A stretch of DNA of 64,000 nt from Bacillota bacterium. GTDB lineage: Bacteria; Bacillota; Clostridia; Tissierellales; Sedimentibacteraceae. The notes below the pieces were generated by a model, which was not told where the DNA came from, made no database searches, and saw nothing but the letters and a program-made list of their open reading frames with translations. Shown here one piece after another: positions 25,289 through 33,581 of this stretch (positions within the stretch are counted from its first letter, which is position 1; every line of letters starts with the position of its first letter). The position numbers were made by a program, and so were the translations under genes. The DNA is taken from NCBI GenBank assembly GCA_023386345.1, contig JAEWJT010000020.1, positions 1-64,000 of the forward strand, in the 5' to 3' direction.

Positions 25289-27241
25289 TTAATTTCCTGC
25301 TTTAAAACTATAATATATATCTTTAGTATAATAGTATTCATCTGTAAATTTTATGGTATTTTTTGGTATATATAATTTGTATGTTTTACCAGATTTAAAT
25401 TCATTTGTTAAACTAACAAGCAAAGTCTTCCCTTCATGTACTATTGAAGTTTCAGATATTTGTAAAGCATTATTATTTTCATCAAATACTTGTATTTTAC
25501 CTTGAACAATCCCTTTAACATTATTTGAAAAATTAAAAAGCATATAACCAAATTTTGTATGAGATTTACTTGTAATTTTTAAGTTAGTTTCTACAATAAA
25601 TTCTATATGATATTCAATATCATCAATAGCATTTATAATGAGTAAATATTTTTCTCCTTCTGTAGACTTTGTATTTATATTAATTGTTGCAGTTTTATTA
25701 TCAGGAGCTATTGTATATGCTAAAGCTTTTAGATCCTTTCCTACAAGGAAAAAATTTATATCTTCTTTTTTTATTTCATTGTCTTTAAATCGTATATTAA
25801 TAGTTTTATTTTTTGTGTCAACATTGAAATAATCACTATTTTTAATAGTAATGTTTTCGGACGGCATTACATATACTTGTTTTTTTATTATATTTTTCTT
25901 TAATGATGGATTTAATATCTGTCTTAATTTAAACATCTGTGGATCGGATAAATTCAATATGTCATCCCTTGTGGTATTAACAGCTATATCTGGGTATAAT
26001 GAATCTTCTGCTTCAATATCCATAGGTCTTGTATTTAATTCGCTTGTCATCATAAATTCCCAGCCAATATTAGGCAGCATACTATCTGAACCTTCTCCAT
26101 GAAAGTTGAAGGCTGGTTTTTGTCCAGTTGGTTCACCGATAGTTCTAACGATTTTATTATCCTTTAATATAGTCAATGCGTATACTGAGCAGCTAAACGA
26201 TTGATTTGAAGTTAAAAAATATACTGAACCATCAAATAGTTTATCTTTTTTCTGAACGTATTGTTTATATTCTTCATAAGAAGCTGAATAAATTTTATCT
26301 GTTTTAAGATATGATAATATATCATCTAGTATCGGAGCATTGCCCCCAGGATTTCTTCTTATGTCAAACGCAATATTTCTAATATTGTTTTTAAACACCT
26401 CTGAAAAGAAATTGTCTAACTGTTTTTTTAGTTCCTCATGCTTTTCTCCCCTTGGAGGCCAATTATCAAATCTAAAATAAGCTAAATTATTATCCTTTTC
26501 TATATACCAGTCTATCCACTCGTTTGAATTTCTTATTATAGGTAATTTTATATTTGAAGTGAGACTATTTTTAAGCTTAACATTAAAATCTAATATTTTT
26601 TCATAAGATGCTTCATCATTTTTTTCTTTACGTAAAACTTTAATATCTACTGAGCCATCATTATTTATTAATTTAAAATGCTCTAAATATGATTTAGATG
26701 TTAGAATTTCATAGGCTTTTTTTCTAAGCCAATATATGTTTTCTGAGCTTACTTGTTGTTTTATTAGAGCAATAAGTTCACTTTCGGATTTATTTCCTAT
26801 AGATAAAATTTTATCTCCAATTTTAAAATCATTAATATCTTGTGTTATGATTATACCTTCCTCGAGCCACACAAAAGGTATATCAAGATATAAAGTAGTT
26901 TGAGGATAATAGTATAATATACAATGACCATCATTAAGCATAGCAAATAACCTATTTATTATAAAGAAAAATTCATTTTTGCTCATGTCTTTATCTATAT
27001 TTTTGTAGACAAAATCGATTGTATTTCTCTGATCTTCACTAAAACCGTATTTCACAATTTCAGGATGATGTGTTTCAATCCAATTAACAATAAAATCAAC
27101 ATCTTTCTTCATCATATCAATTGATAATTTGTCATTAGATTTTTGATTTAGATTTGTTGTTGCTGAGTTTTGGTCTGCATATAACATGTTGTTAGAAATT
27201 ACACTTAAAAAAATAAAAATAAATAATATAAATTTTTTCAT
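25289..27241 (-). CDS. Secreted S41-family peptidase
   Basis: A 650-aa protein with a signal peptide (FILFIFIFLSVISNNMLYA). The middle part has the S41 (tail-specific/C-terminal processing) core: NIAFDIRRNPGGNA, then FLTSNQSFSCSVYALTIL with the presumed catalytic serine, then GEPTGQKPAFNFHGEG. A predicted PDZ-like stretch (IITQDINDFKIGDKILSI) precedes it. The last 150 residues look like Ig-like or adhesive modules (KSTEGEKYLLIINA, FKSGKTYKLYIPKN). Substrate unknown. Monocistronic, leftward. Confidence 0.85.
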   Translation of the reverse strand: MKKFILFIFIFLSVISNNMLYADQNSATTNLNQKSNDKLSIDMMKKDVDFIVNWIETHHPEIVKYGFSEDQRNTIDFVYKNIDKDMSKNEFFFIINRLFAMLNDGHCILYYYPQTTLYLDIPFVWLEEGIIITQDINDFKIGDKILSIGNKSESELIALIKQQVSSENIYWLRKKAYEILTSKSYLEHFKLINNDGSVDIKVLRKEKNDEASYEKILDFNVKLKNSLTSNIKLPIIRNSNEWIDWYIEKDNNLAYFRFDNWPPRGEKHEELKKQLDNFFSEVFKNNIRNIAFDIRRNPGGNAPILDDILSYLKTDKIYSASYEEYKQYVQKKDKLFDGSVYFLTSNQSFSCSVYALTILKDNKIVRTIGEPTGQKPAFNFHGEGSDSMLPNIGWEFMMTSELNTRPMDIEAEDSLYPDIAVNTTRDDILNLSDPQMFKLRQILNPSLKKNIIKKQVYVMPSENITIKNSDYFNVDTKNKTINIRFKDNEIKKEDINFFLVGKDLKALAYTIAPDNKTATININTKSTEGEKYLLIINAIDDIEYHIEFIVETNLKITSKSHTKFGYMLFNFSNNVKGIVQGKIQVFDENNNALQISETSIVHEGKTLLVSLTNEFKSGKTYKLYIPKNTIKFTDEYYYTKDIYYSFKAGN

Positions 27242-27423
27242 AGCATACCTCGCATTATTTCTATTATTTTATACAATAATTTAATATGCAGGCTGAAAAT
27301 TTAACGTTTTAAGGTATTTTTGAATTGTATAAAATATCTTTGATAGTTTAATTATAAAATATTTACCAATATTTAGCAAGGGATTTTTTTCTATATTGAA
27401 CAATATCAATATTATACTTATAA

Positions 27424-27456
27424 AAAATAGGATGGATTAACTATCCATCCTATTTT
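27424..27456 (-). terminator. Terminator of the glutamine synthetase gene
   Basis: A 14-bp perfect stem (AAAATAGGATGGAT / ATCCATCCTATTTT) with a 5-nt loop lies 5 nt beyond the stop codon and is followed on the minus strand by TTTTTTAT. Confidence 0.9.
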
Positions 27457-27460
27457 AAAA

Positions 27461-29353
27461 TTAAAATATATTTCTTTTATAAGCACCATATGCTAGTCTT
27501 AGCTCTGTCATTTTTTCATTCATTTGCTTTTGAAGCTCAGAAGCACTTGAATAATCCTTGCTGTTTAAAGCTTCCACTAATTTTGTAAAGACGCTTTTCT
27601 TATGTAGTGTGTCTTTCATTAGCTTTGTTTTTAAAAACACTACATTTTCCCAGTTTATTACATCTAAATCGCAGTCTGCATCCCTGTGAAGCTTCGCGAA
27701 ACCTCTTATTATATCTATGCTGCTTGGTATTATTCTTACCTTTAGCTCATTTAACCATTTTTCTTTTGTCACTTGAACAAAAGAATTTATAATATCATCT
27801 GTAAATACAGCTCCATCCTTTAAAACACGTTGCTTATCTTCACATTTATTAAATGCTTCTAGGTTTTCCCAAACGGTTGAAGGTGCTTTGCCATATAAGG
27901 CTTCTCTTTCTTCTTCCGTATAATGCTCAAACACATCTTCCTCGCTTCTGTACTCTCTGTCCTTATTCAGATAGAAGGAGTCTTCGCCAGTCTTTTTAGA
28001 TATTTGTTTTTCTAATTCTTCCGTACTTAGTCCACTTTTTATAGCAGAAGTTATTCCATCAATCATTGCTTGGAAGCAGGCGGACATAACTAAATAAGTA
28101 TTTGAATATGGGTTTGGTGACCTTAGTTCAAACCTTGTGGCAAGTGGGTTGTCAATATCTCTTATCAGTCCTATCAACACAGACCTGTTTCTTGTTGGAC
28201 TTTCTTTAGTTCCGCCAAGTGATGTAACTATACATACAGGTGCTTCAAAGCCAGGCTTTAATCTGTTGAAAGCATCATTTGTAGCCGTTACAAATGGATT
28301 TATAACTTCATAATTTTTTAGAATTCCCATCAAAGCTCCATAGCCTATTTCACTCAAGTAATCCTCTTTCATATCCTTAGGGGCAAAAAGATTAATTCTT
28401 TTTCCAGCCTTTGTCTTTATTGCAACACCAAGGTGAACATGCTCTCCGTTTCCGGCAACACCCTCTAATGGTTTAGCCTTAAAGCTCACAACTAATCCAT
28501 GAATTCTAAACATGTCCTCTAAAAGCTCTCTTACAAGGATTTCATTGTCAGCTGCCTGTAGTGGATTAGAATACTTCCAGTCTATTTCTAACTGTTCCAT
28601 AACATGAGTTATCTTACCAGAGGAATCAATAGTATTGGTTATTCCACCAACCTCTTTATGAGCCATCTCAGGCTCTAAGCCATATTTTTCAAGCTCTATA
28701 ATACTTTTTTCAATGACTGTTCTCACAGTCCCCATAGTTCTTTTCCAATATTGCTCTTTGAGAGTTTGGGAAGCGGATAATGCTTCTAAATCAGCATTTT
28801 GTTCGGGTGTTTGAACCCACATTTCCAGCTCGGTTGCACTTGTGAGCGATACCTCTTGTATGTCCTCATAGCTAAATCCATATTTTTTGCATATTTGTGG
28901 ATTGTCGTACAGCAAAGATTTTAATTTATTTTTAAAATTTTCTGTTGACCTTTTTAAAATTGAACGGGAACATACCTCTTTGCGATTATGTACAAGGAAA
29001 GAAGGTATTTTTAGAGTTCCAATAGGAAGGTTGCTTTCATCGCAAAAATATTCGTTGTTATAATCAACAAACCAAGTACTGTTAATGTCAGGCACTAAAT
29101 CTACTCTTGCGTTGTTTAATATAGCGATACCCTGAAGCTCAACACTGGAGCCATCTGTTTGTATACCATACCTTAGCATATTGTCCATGTCGTCTAAAAA
29201 AAGCTTAATTGGAATTTTTTCATCCGTTCCATTACCGCCAATATCAATTCCCATCAGAGATACAAATTTTATCTCAGGATGCTCATTTAAAATCTTTGTT
29301 AAGACTTCCTTTGTATGGTAATCTGGTTTAATTGTGTAAATTTTATTATTCAT
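27461..29353 (-). CDS. glnA: Glutamine synthetase, long clostridial form
   Basis: Makes glutamine from glutamate and ammonia using ATP. At 630 aa it is longer than the usual 440-470 aa type I enzyme and shorter than type III (about 700). Catalytic blocks are present: TSATELEMWVQTP, EVGGITNTIDSSG, GNGEHVHLGVAI (His for the substrate site) and ATRFELRSPNPYSNTYLVM. The C-terminal 150 residues extend past the core with a helical, Lys-rich region. Start ATG at 29353 with AAGGGAATG-like sequence upstream. Single gene. Confidence 0.88.
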   Translation of the reverse strand: MNNKIYTIKPDYHTKEVLTKILNEHPEIKFVSLMGIDIGGNGTDEKIPIKLFLDDMDNMLRYGIQTDGSSVELQGIAILNNARVDLVPDINSTWFVDYNNEYFCDESNLPIGTLKIPSFLVHNRKEVCSRSILKRSTENFKNKLKSLLYDNPQICKKYGFSYEDIQEVSLTSATELEMWVQTPEQNADLEALSASQTLKEQYWKRTMGTVRTVIEKSIIELEKYGLEPEMAHKEVGGITNTIDSSGKITHVMEQLEIDWKYSNPLQAADNEILVRELLEDMFRIHGLVVSFKAKPLEGVAGNGEHVHLGVAIKTKAGKRINLFAPKDMKEDYLSEIGYGALMGILKNYEVINPFVTATNDAFNRLKPGFEAPVCIVTSLGGTKESPTRNRSVLIGLIRDIDNPLATRFELRSPNPYSNTYLVMSACFQAMIDGITSAIKSGLSTEELEKQISKKTGEDSFYLNKDREYRSEEDVFEHYTEEEREALYGKAPSTVWENLEAFNKCEDKQRVLKDGAVFTDDIINSFVQVTKEKWLNELKVRIIPSSIDIIRGFAKLHRDADCDLDVINWENVVFLKTKLMKDTLHKKSVFTKLVEALNSKDYSSASELQKQMNEKMTELRLAYGAYKRNIF

Positions 29354-29710
29354 CTTTTCATTCCCTTCATATATATTTATGTAAATTTTATATAGACTCT
29401 TTTATTTAAGTTTTATCATTTGTAATCATTTTTATTAATAGTATAAGTTTAAATTATTTTTAAAATTAAATATAGCAGATAATTCGTGTATTAGCAAGAA
29501 AAATTTTTAAAAAAACAAAAAAATTTAAAAAAATATATAAAAACACGAACGATACGCTATATATTATACATATCATTCGTGTTATATAAATTTTCTTTCA
29601 AAGGATATATGGTTTTTTGTACTAATAATCTATTGAATATTTTGCACAGAGAATAAAAGTTTAAGAATTAATGTTATATACTTAGTAATTAAAGGTATAT
29701 AACATTAATT
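29354..29710. other. Intergenic stretch between glnA and the HAD gene
   Basis: No gene is seen. It holds the glnA promoter area, a 13-bp hairpin with one mismatch at 29542-29583 (AACACGAACGATA / TATCATTCGTGTT), and a 17-bp perfect hairpin at 29665-29711 (GAATTAATGTTATATAC / GTATATAACATTAATTC). The second includes the first base of the HAD gene's stop codon. Confidence 0.75.
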
Positions 29711-29711
29711 C
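29665..29711 (-). terminator. Hairpin directly at the end of the HAD gene
   Basis: A 17-bp perfect stem with a 13-nt loop begins at the stop codon of the HAD phosphatase gene. The following T content is modest (ttaaacttttatt). Confidence 0.65.
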
Positions 29712-30361
29712 TAATTTTCAGCAAATAAGTGTGAAACTTCACATACGTTTATCAAATCAGAAGGGTCATGCAAAACAAAATCTGGCTCGTGTGATAAAAG
29801 GCTATCAAGACTATTGTAACCCCAAGAAACTATCGCTATCTTTATATTAGCTAATTTTGCCGCTGATATATCTCTTATTTCGTCTCCGACATATATAACC
29901 TCACTAGGATTAATTCTTCCTTTTTTTATTATTTTCTTTATCTTGTGTTCTTTGCCAAATAAGGATGAACTTACTATGAAATCAAAGCAATCAAGATTAT
30001 GGTTTTGTAAGAATAAATTAACGTTTTTCTTAGAATTAGACGTTATGATAGCAAGCTTTACCCCTGCACTTTTTAATGATGGTAAAACCTCGGCAAAATT
30101 ATTCATACACAATTCAATGTTTACAATATTTTGTTTTAATAGCTTCTTTCCTTTTTTTAAAATAAAAGGAAGCTTGTATTTTTTAACGTTTAGGTGATTC
30201 ATCAATTGTAAAGCATTCATCTTCTTAGCATAATGTAATTCACTAATCGCAAGCCTTCTAAATTTATATTTATCAGAAAGTTGTTCTAATATTTTAAAGT
30301 TTACTTTTTCAGTATCTGCAATAGTTCCGTCAAAATCAAAAAATATATATTTAAATTTCAT
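29711..30361 (-). CDS. HAD-superfamily phosphatase (phosphoglycolate phosphatase-like)
   Basis: A 216-aa hydrolase with all HAD motifs: I, FFDFDGTIADTE; II, LAIITSNSKKN; III, the Lys before INPSEV; IV, IYVGDEIRDISAA. The helical cap between motifs I and II matches the C1-cap phosphoglycolate phosphatase/PpaX group. Substrate cannot be told from sequence. The ATG at 30361 is 9 nt from GAGGAG; a GTG at 30370 overlaps the ribosome binding site. Single gene. Confidence 0.88.
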   Translation of the reverse strand: MKFKYIFFDFDGTIADTEKVNFKILEQLSDKYKFRRLAISELHYAKKMNALQLMNHLNVKKYKLPFILKKGKKLLKQNIVNIELCMNNFAEVLPSLKSAGVKLAIITSNSKKNVNLFLQNHNLDCFDFIVSSSLFGKEHKIKKIIKKGRINPSEVIYVGDEIRDISAAKLANIKIAIVSWGYNSLDSLLSHEPDFVLHDPSDLINVCEVSHLFAEN

Positions 30362-30659
30362 TAAAAGCACTCCTCGTTTGTTCTTATTTTACAATATTAT
30401 ATAGTATAAAGATTAAGTTTTTATTATAAATTTATTAAAAGTTTATAAATTTCATGTAAAGATTGTATCAAAAAAAACAGTGTTTGTATAGATAAATATT
30501 TATTGCTTATAAAAGCTTAGTTGATTTTGCAAATAAATAGGTTATAGGTAGCGCAGGATTATTAATAGAGTTAAATCATGAATAGCATTATACATCATAA
30601 GAGAAAGTAGTTATTAAGGATGAAATTTATTTTGAAAAACAAGTGTTAAATGGAGCATA
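30362..30659. other. Intergenic stretch with possible decayed coding remnant
   Basis: No intact gene. Read on the plus strand, about 30505-30660 gives peptide-like pieces separated by stops (LVDFANK, then VIGSAGLLIELNHE, then EKVVIKDEIYFEKQVLNGAYY). This could be a pseudogene scrap, but I recognise no family. Confidence 0.3.
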
Positions 30660-31982
30660 TTATTTAAAATAGTCCTTAGTAGTTTTAATTACTACGTTTG
30701 ATAAAAATAGTAATGCTATTATATTTGGTATTGCCATGAGTCCATTTAGTGCGTCTGATATATCCCAGACAAGCTTTATATCGCTTGTTGCTCCTACTAC
30801 AATTATACAGGAAAATAAAATTTTATAAATAAAGTTAAATTTATCGGTTTTAAGAATGTATTCAAGGCATTTTTCACCATAAAAAGACCATCCTAGCAGG
30901 CTTAAAAAAGCAAAGAATAATAGCGAGAATGATATGGCATGAGGAGCTAGACTTCCTAAGCCTTGTGAAAATGAAGATATCGCAAGCTCCGTACCTGACA
31001 ATCCTGAATTCCACTTTCCAGAGGAGATTATTGCAAGCCCCGTAATTGAGCATATTAGAATAGTATCTACAAACACTTCAAATATTCCCCACATTGCTTG
31101 GACTACAGGATGCTCAGTGTCTGCCATGGCATGGGCAATTGGAGAGCTTCCAAGCCCTGCTTCGTTTGTAAATACCCCTTTTGATATTCCGCTTTTAACA
31201 GTCAGCATAAAGCTTGAACCAACAAAGCCTCCAACTGCTGCTGTTTCTTTAAATGCAGAATTTATAATCAATGAAATAGAGCTGAGTATATTTTGATAAT
31301 TTTTAACTAAAACAATGATGGTTATAAAAACATAAAAAATTGTCATGAAAGGCACTATTTTTTCTGTTGTTTTTGCTATTCTTTGTACATTGCCAATTAT
31401 AACGAGAGAAACTACTATCGCTATTGCTATACCAGTATATAAAGGCTCAATTTTTAATGAATTATACATTGATGTCGAGATAGAATTTATTTGAGCCATA
31501 TTGCCTATCCCAAAGGATGCAAGCAGACCAAACAGGGAGAAGGCAAAAGCCAAAAATTTGTTTTTAAGTCCATCTTGAATATAATACATAGGACCACCGC
31601 CAACTTTACCATCAGGCTTTTTAACCCGATATTTTACAGCAAGCAGTATTTCTGCATACTTTGTTATCATGCCAAAAAAAGAGCTAAGAACAATCCAAAA
31701 TAATGCTCCTGGACCTCCGATTGCAATTGCTGTTGCTGTTCCAACTATATTACCAGTACCTATTGTTCCGGCAAGGGCAGTTGTTAATGCTTGAAAAGGG
31801 CTAATTAATTTTTTATTTGTGTTAGGAGGTTTTTTAAAAATAGAAAATATAGTTTTATTCAGCATAAACATAAATTTTCTTATTTGTAAAAAATTTGTCT
31901 TGATAGTAAAGAAAACGCCAGTTCCAAGTATTAAAATTATCATCACAGGTCCCCATATGATGTTGTTTATTACTTCATACAT
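30660..31982 (-). CDS. Sodium:alanine symporter (AGCS family)
   Basis: Membrane carrier taking up alanine or glycine with Na+ (440 aa, about 10-11 TM segments). Family phrases: PFQALTTALAGTIGTGNIVGTATAIAIGGPGALFW, split by short loops, GGGPMYYIQDGL, KSGISKGVFTNEAGLGSSPIAHA and GWSFYGEKCLEYI. The ATG at 31982 lies 9 nt from AAAGGA; an in-frame TTG at 31991 touches that site. Its leader carries alternative hairpins that include the ribosome binding site. Confidence 0.93.
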   Translation of the reverse strand: MYEVINNIIWGPVMIILILGTGVFFTIKTNFLQIRKFMFMLNKTIFSIFKKPPNTNKKLISPFQALTTALAGTIGTGNIVGTATAIAIGGPGALFWIVLSSFFGMITKYAEILLAVKYRVKKPDGKVGGGPMYYIQDGLKNKFLAFAFSLFGLLASFGIGNMAQINSISTSMYNSLKIEPLYTGIAIAIVVSLVIIGNVQRIAKTTEKIVPFMTIFYVFITIIVLVKNYQNILSSISLIINSAFKETAAVGGFVGSSFMLTVKSGISKGVFTNEAGLGSSPIAHAMADTEHPVVQAMWGIFEVFVDTILICSITGLAIISSGKWNSGLSGTELAISSFSQGLGSLAPHAISFSLLFFAFLSLLGWSFYGEKCLEYILKTDKFNFIYKILFSCIIVVGATSDIKLVWDISDALNGLMAIPNIIALLFLSNVVIKTTKDYFK

Positions 31983-31989
31983 ATATATC

Positions 31990-32050
31990 AATCCTTTCTA
32001 GGGCAAGGAGATGCTTTATTTGCCCATTATCATGTCTGATGTGGGCGACA
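31990..32050 (-). promoter_or_regulatory. Candidate RNA switch in the symporter leader
   Basis: On the minus strand three hairpins compete in order. First, GCCCA (32042-32046) with TGGGC (32022-32026). Second, GGGCAA (32020-32025) with TTGCCC (32001-32006). Third, TCCTT (32005-32009) with the ribosome binding site AAGGA (31992-31996). Hairpins 1 and 2 share the GGGC arm, and 2 and 3 share TT. Forming hairpin 1 would leave the anti-Shine-Dalgarno free to block translation; hairpin 2 would release it. A further GACA/TGTC helix lies upstream. It does not match the glycine riboswitch as I know it. Confidence 0.5.
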
Positions 32051-32225
32051 AAATATACTCCTGTCCTTATTGTACTAAAGTATTATTTATTGTTATAAAT
32101 TATACTTAATTTTCTTAAATTCATAAAAATTTTGCTAACAATATTTTCAATATTGTTTGTAAATTTGTTCATAACTTATATTAGGACTTAATATAATTAA
32201 CTATATGGAAAAGGAGGTACATAAA

Positions 32226-33266
32226 GTGAGAATTAAAAAAGTGTTTACTATATTGCTAAGTTTTGCAATAATCATAGCATTGACCGGTTGTAGTGTACTA
32301 GATATGATGGCAGGTATAAAGAATGATGATAAAGAAAAGGCTTTTGATTACTTTGCTATTCTTGAGGACGATACAGATGAAACAGATGATGGAAAAGCAG
32401 TAGAAACAATATCTACAAATAGTGATGCTAACACAAAGGATATAATTGCATATTACAAGGATGCTAATGGTTTTGTTATACCGGTAAATACAGATATTGA
32501 ACTAGAAGAGGGAATAGCAAAGGCTGTTATAAGACAGATGGTAGTAGGTAGTGCTAAAGAGAAGCAATTAGCTAAAATGGATATACACGGAACAATACCA
32601 GAAGGAACAGATATAGTAGGTATGTCTATAAAGGATGGCTTGTGTGTAGTAGATTTTAATAAAAACATTCTAAATACAGCATCCTATGAAGATGAAAATG
32701 CAATGGTAACTGCTATAAGTTACGCGTTAACAGAATTTGATACAATAAATACGGTAGAAATAAGAGTAGAAGGAAAAATATTAGATACTCTTTCTAATGG
32801 ATATCCTATAAATGTTGCATTTGAAAGGGAAAACATCAACCTTATAGGCTCTGCTGATGGTGCAAATTATACAGTATTTTATAAAACTGCTGAAACAGAA
32901 ATTGAAGGACATTATGTACCTATGACTTTCTCAGCAGAAAAGGTAGATAATCCTGTAAAAGTTGTATTAGAAAAGTTATTTGGTGGAGCACCAGCAGATA
33001 TGCCTGTTCAAAATGATATACCTTTTGGAATTAGCTTCAACGATGTAAATGTAACAAATGGAGTAGCTAAAATTGACCTAAGTGTAGATGCACTTAAATT
33101 AAAGCAAGAGGATTATGATGAGTTAAAGAAAATAGTCGTTCTGTGCTTACAGCAGTTCAAAGACATCAGTGAGTTTGATTTCAGTATAGAAGGCATAAGT
33201 TTTGAGGAAGCAGGATTAATTTTCACAGATTCAGAAGTAACAGCAGTATTTAATGATTTTAAATAA
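32226..33266 (+). CDS. Lipoprotein with two GerMN domains
   Basis: A 346-aa exported lipoprotein: the signal (IIALTGCSVLD) has a clear lipobox LTGC, so it is anchored by the cysteine at about residue 23. Two repeats follow, each with the GerMN pattern. The first contains GTIPEGTDIVGMSIKDGLCVVDFNKN and the second GISFNDVNVTNGVAKIDLSVD in matching position. GerMN proteins occur in spore germination or cell-envelope roles. The GTG at 32226 is preceded by AAGGAGG; the open frame begins at an ATG that contains this site. Confidence 0.85.
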   Translation: MRIKKVFTILLSFAIIIALTGCSVLDMMAGIKNDDKEKAFDYFAILEDDTDETDDGKAVETISTNSDANTKDIIAYYKDANGFVIPVNTDIELEEGIAKAVIRQMVVGSAKEKQLAKMDIHGTIPEGTDIVGMSIKDGLCVVDFNKNILNTASYEDENAMVTAISYALTEFDTINTVEIRVEGKILDTLSNGYPINVAFERENINLIGSADGANYTVFYKTAETEIEGHYVPMTFSAEKVDNPVKVVLEKLFGGAPADMPVQNDIPFGISFNDVNVTNGVAKIDLSVDALKLKQEDYDELKKIVVLCLQQFKDISEFDFSIEGISFEEAGLIFTDSEVTAVFNDFK

Positions 33267-33301
33267 TTCAAAAAAACTACGTATTTTTTTTAAAACGATA
33301 T

Positions 33302-33347
33302 AAAAAGCTTGTAAATAATTGTGATTACATATTTGCAGGCTTTTTTA
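33302..33347 (+). terminator. Terminator of the GerMN lipoprotein gene
   Basis: A 16-bp stem with two G-U pairs (AAAAAGCTTGTAAATA / TATTTGCAGGCTTTTT), ending in six T. Confidence 0.9.
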
Positions 33348-33407
33348 TTTTCTTTGAGTATAGGACAAGCATTTAAAAATATAGTAAAATTTCCTTAGTT
33401 TAAAATA

Positions 33408-33437
33408 GCTAAAGCCTTGTCCACACAAGGCTTTAGC
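33408..33437. repeat. 13-bp perfect inverted repeat upstream of the helicase gene
   Basis: GCTAAAGCCTTGT, loop CCAC, ACAAGGCTTTAGC. It lies upstream of the helicase promoter, not in its leader, and lacks a strong T run. It is either a leftward terminator or a protein-binding site. Confidence 0.6.
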
Positions 33438-33502
33438 ATCAAATTCATACCATCTTTATTAACTATATTAAGTATATCACAAAATTATATAAAAATCAAG
33501 TC

Positions 33503-33530
33503 TTGTATTTTGAATAAAATTCCATATAAT
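33503..33530 (+). promoter_or_regulatory. Sigma-A type promoter of the HelD-like gene
   Basis: TTGTAT and TATAAT are separated by 16 nt, 52 nt upstream of the start codon. Confidence 0.7.
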
Positions 33531-33581
33531 AAAATTACAATAATAAGCATTATTGTGCAAAAACTAAGAAGGTGGGTATAT

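Noticed and set aside
31990..32110. Glycine riboswitch before the alanine/sodium symporter
   Set aside because: The leader lacks the conserved core of the glycine riboswitch that I know; only AAGGACAG is shared, so I describe it as an unassigned switch.
33417..33581. 55-codon N-terminal extension of the HelD-like protein
   Set aside because: It would start inside a perfect inverted repeat and run through a good sigma-A promoter; homologues begin at the internal ATG with a ribosome binding site.
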